From: Helicobacter fennelliae
GTDB taxonomy: Bacteria; Campylobacterota; Campylobacteria; Campylobacterales; Helicobacteraceae
DNA length: 64,000 nucleotides
Assembly: GCF_900451005.1 (NCBI RefSeq)
Contig: NZ_UGIB01000001.1
Coordinates: 1,736,001-1,800,000, forward strand
Direction: 5' to 3'
The position numbers were made by a program, and so were the translations under genes. A model generated the notes under the pieces. The model was not told the DNA's origin, ran no database searches, and was given only the letters and a program-made list of their open reading frames with translations. Shown here in pieces: positions 63,925 to 64,000 of the stretch (the stretch's first letter is position 1; each line of letters opens with the position of its first letter).

Positions 63925-64000
63925 TTATTCACACACTCTAAGCTCATTATAAAGACTATCACGCTCAACTGCGATAAATCCGGCATTTTTGATTTGAGCG
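63925..64000 (-). CDS. C-terminal end of an unidentified protein (partial)
   Basis: The minus-strand frame is open from the window edge to TAA at 63925-63927 and reads AQIKNAGFIAVERDSLYNEL and on to RVCE. Only 24 residues are visible. It stops three bases before flhB, so it is probably in the same operon. Too little is present to identify it. Confidence 0.5.
   Translation of the reverse strand, partial: AQIKNAGFIAVERDSLYNELRVCE

Overview
The window reads as a chromosomal segment of an AT-rich epsilonproteobacterium (Campylobacterota), most likely a non-pylori, enterohepatic-type Helicobacter. The gene orders nth-fliN-fliO-tonB-pyrC, acpS-fliL-rsmD, flgE-flgD-fliK, serA-rpsA-ispH-aroA-pheT-pheS, holA-rpsF-ssb-rpsR and arsRS are arrangements I recall from Helicobacter pylori. 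The run ctpA-purC-purS-purQ-(SH3 protein)-plsC is one I recall from Campylobacter jejuni and is lost from H. pylori.

Layout. 1-4.9 kb: FeoA-like protein, endonuclease III, CheX/FliN/FliO chemotaxis-motor-export genes, a TonB-like protein and PyrC. 5.0-6.5 kb: a methyltransferase carrying a G10 tract, an unknown gene and a CAT-anticodon tRNA. 6.8-9.4 kb: an accessory two-gene cassette (HNH-like membrane protein plus coiled-coil protein). 9.5-14 kb: a GltS with an extra periplasmic SH3-like domain, acpS-fliL-rsmD, and the SRP RNA. 14.2-19.3 kb: hook genes under a likely RpoN promoter. 19.3-34.2 kb: a long minus-strand housekeeping block (serA to pheS, a DUF3298 lipoprotein, gdhA, an ABC-F ATPase). 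34.3-37.3 kb: MqnA, HolA, S6, SSB, S18. 37.3-38.2 kb: a gene-free, repeat-filled stretch. 38.2-46.1 kb: clpB, then the ctpA/purine/plsC cluster. 46.1-47.5 kb: an inverted-repeat element, tRNA-Ala, and a decayed zinc-ribbon/membrane-protein module. 47.5-57.4 kb: asparaginase, radical SAM protein, purF, ArsRS, a candidate small RNA, a CiaD-like gene, leuBD, and an envelope/HDOD pair. 57.4-58.1 kb: a second gene-free repeat region. 58.1-64 kb: fumC, an MFS exporter, a short Fur-like regulator, tilS, flhB and the tail of one more gene.

The core genes cover flagellar assembly and motor control, purine and pyrimidine synthesis, leucine and serine synthesis, aromatic and menaquinone precursors, translation and acid sensing. 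No transposase, integrase, phage structural gene or CRISPR array was seen.

The most interesting material is outside the core genes: (i) a candidate small RNA at about 53.04-53.11 kb with two C/U-rich hairpin loops, whose stems pair fully only as a minus-strand transcript; (ii) two copies of a terminal-inverted-repeat element with shared ends and unrelated, self-complementary interiors; (iii) a dispersed hairpin family with fixed outer arms and compensating inner stems; (iv) a very over-used AGAATCTA/TAGATTCT word that forms palindromes between genes and has spread into coding sequence; (v) two tRNA-adjacent accessory modules with simple-sequence frameshifts.
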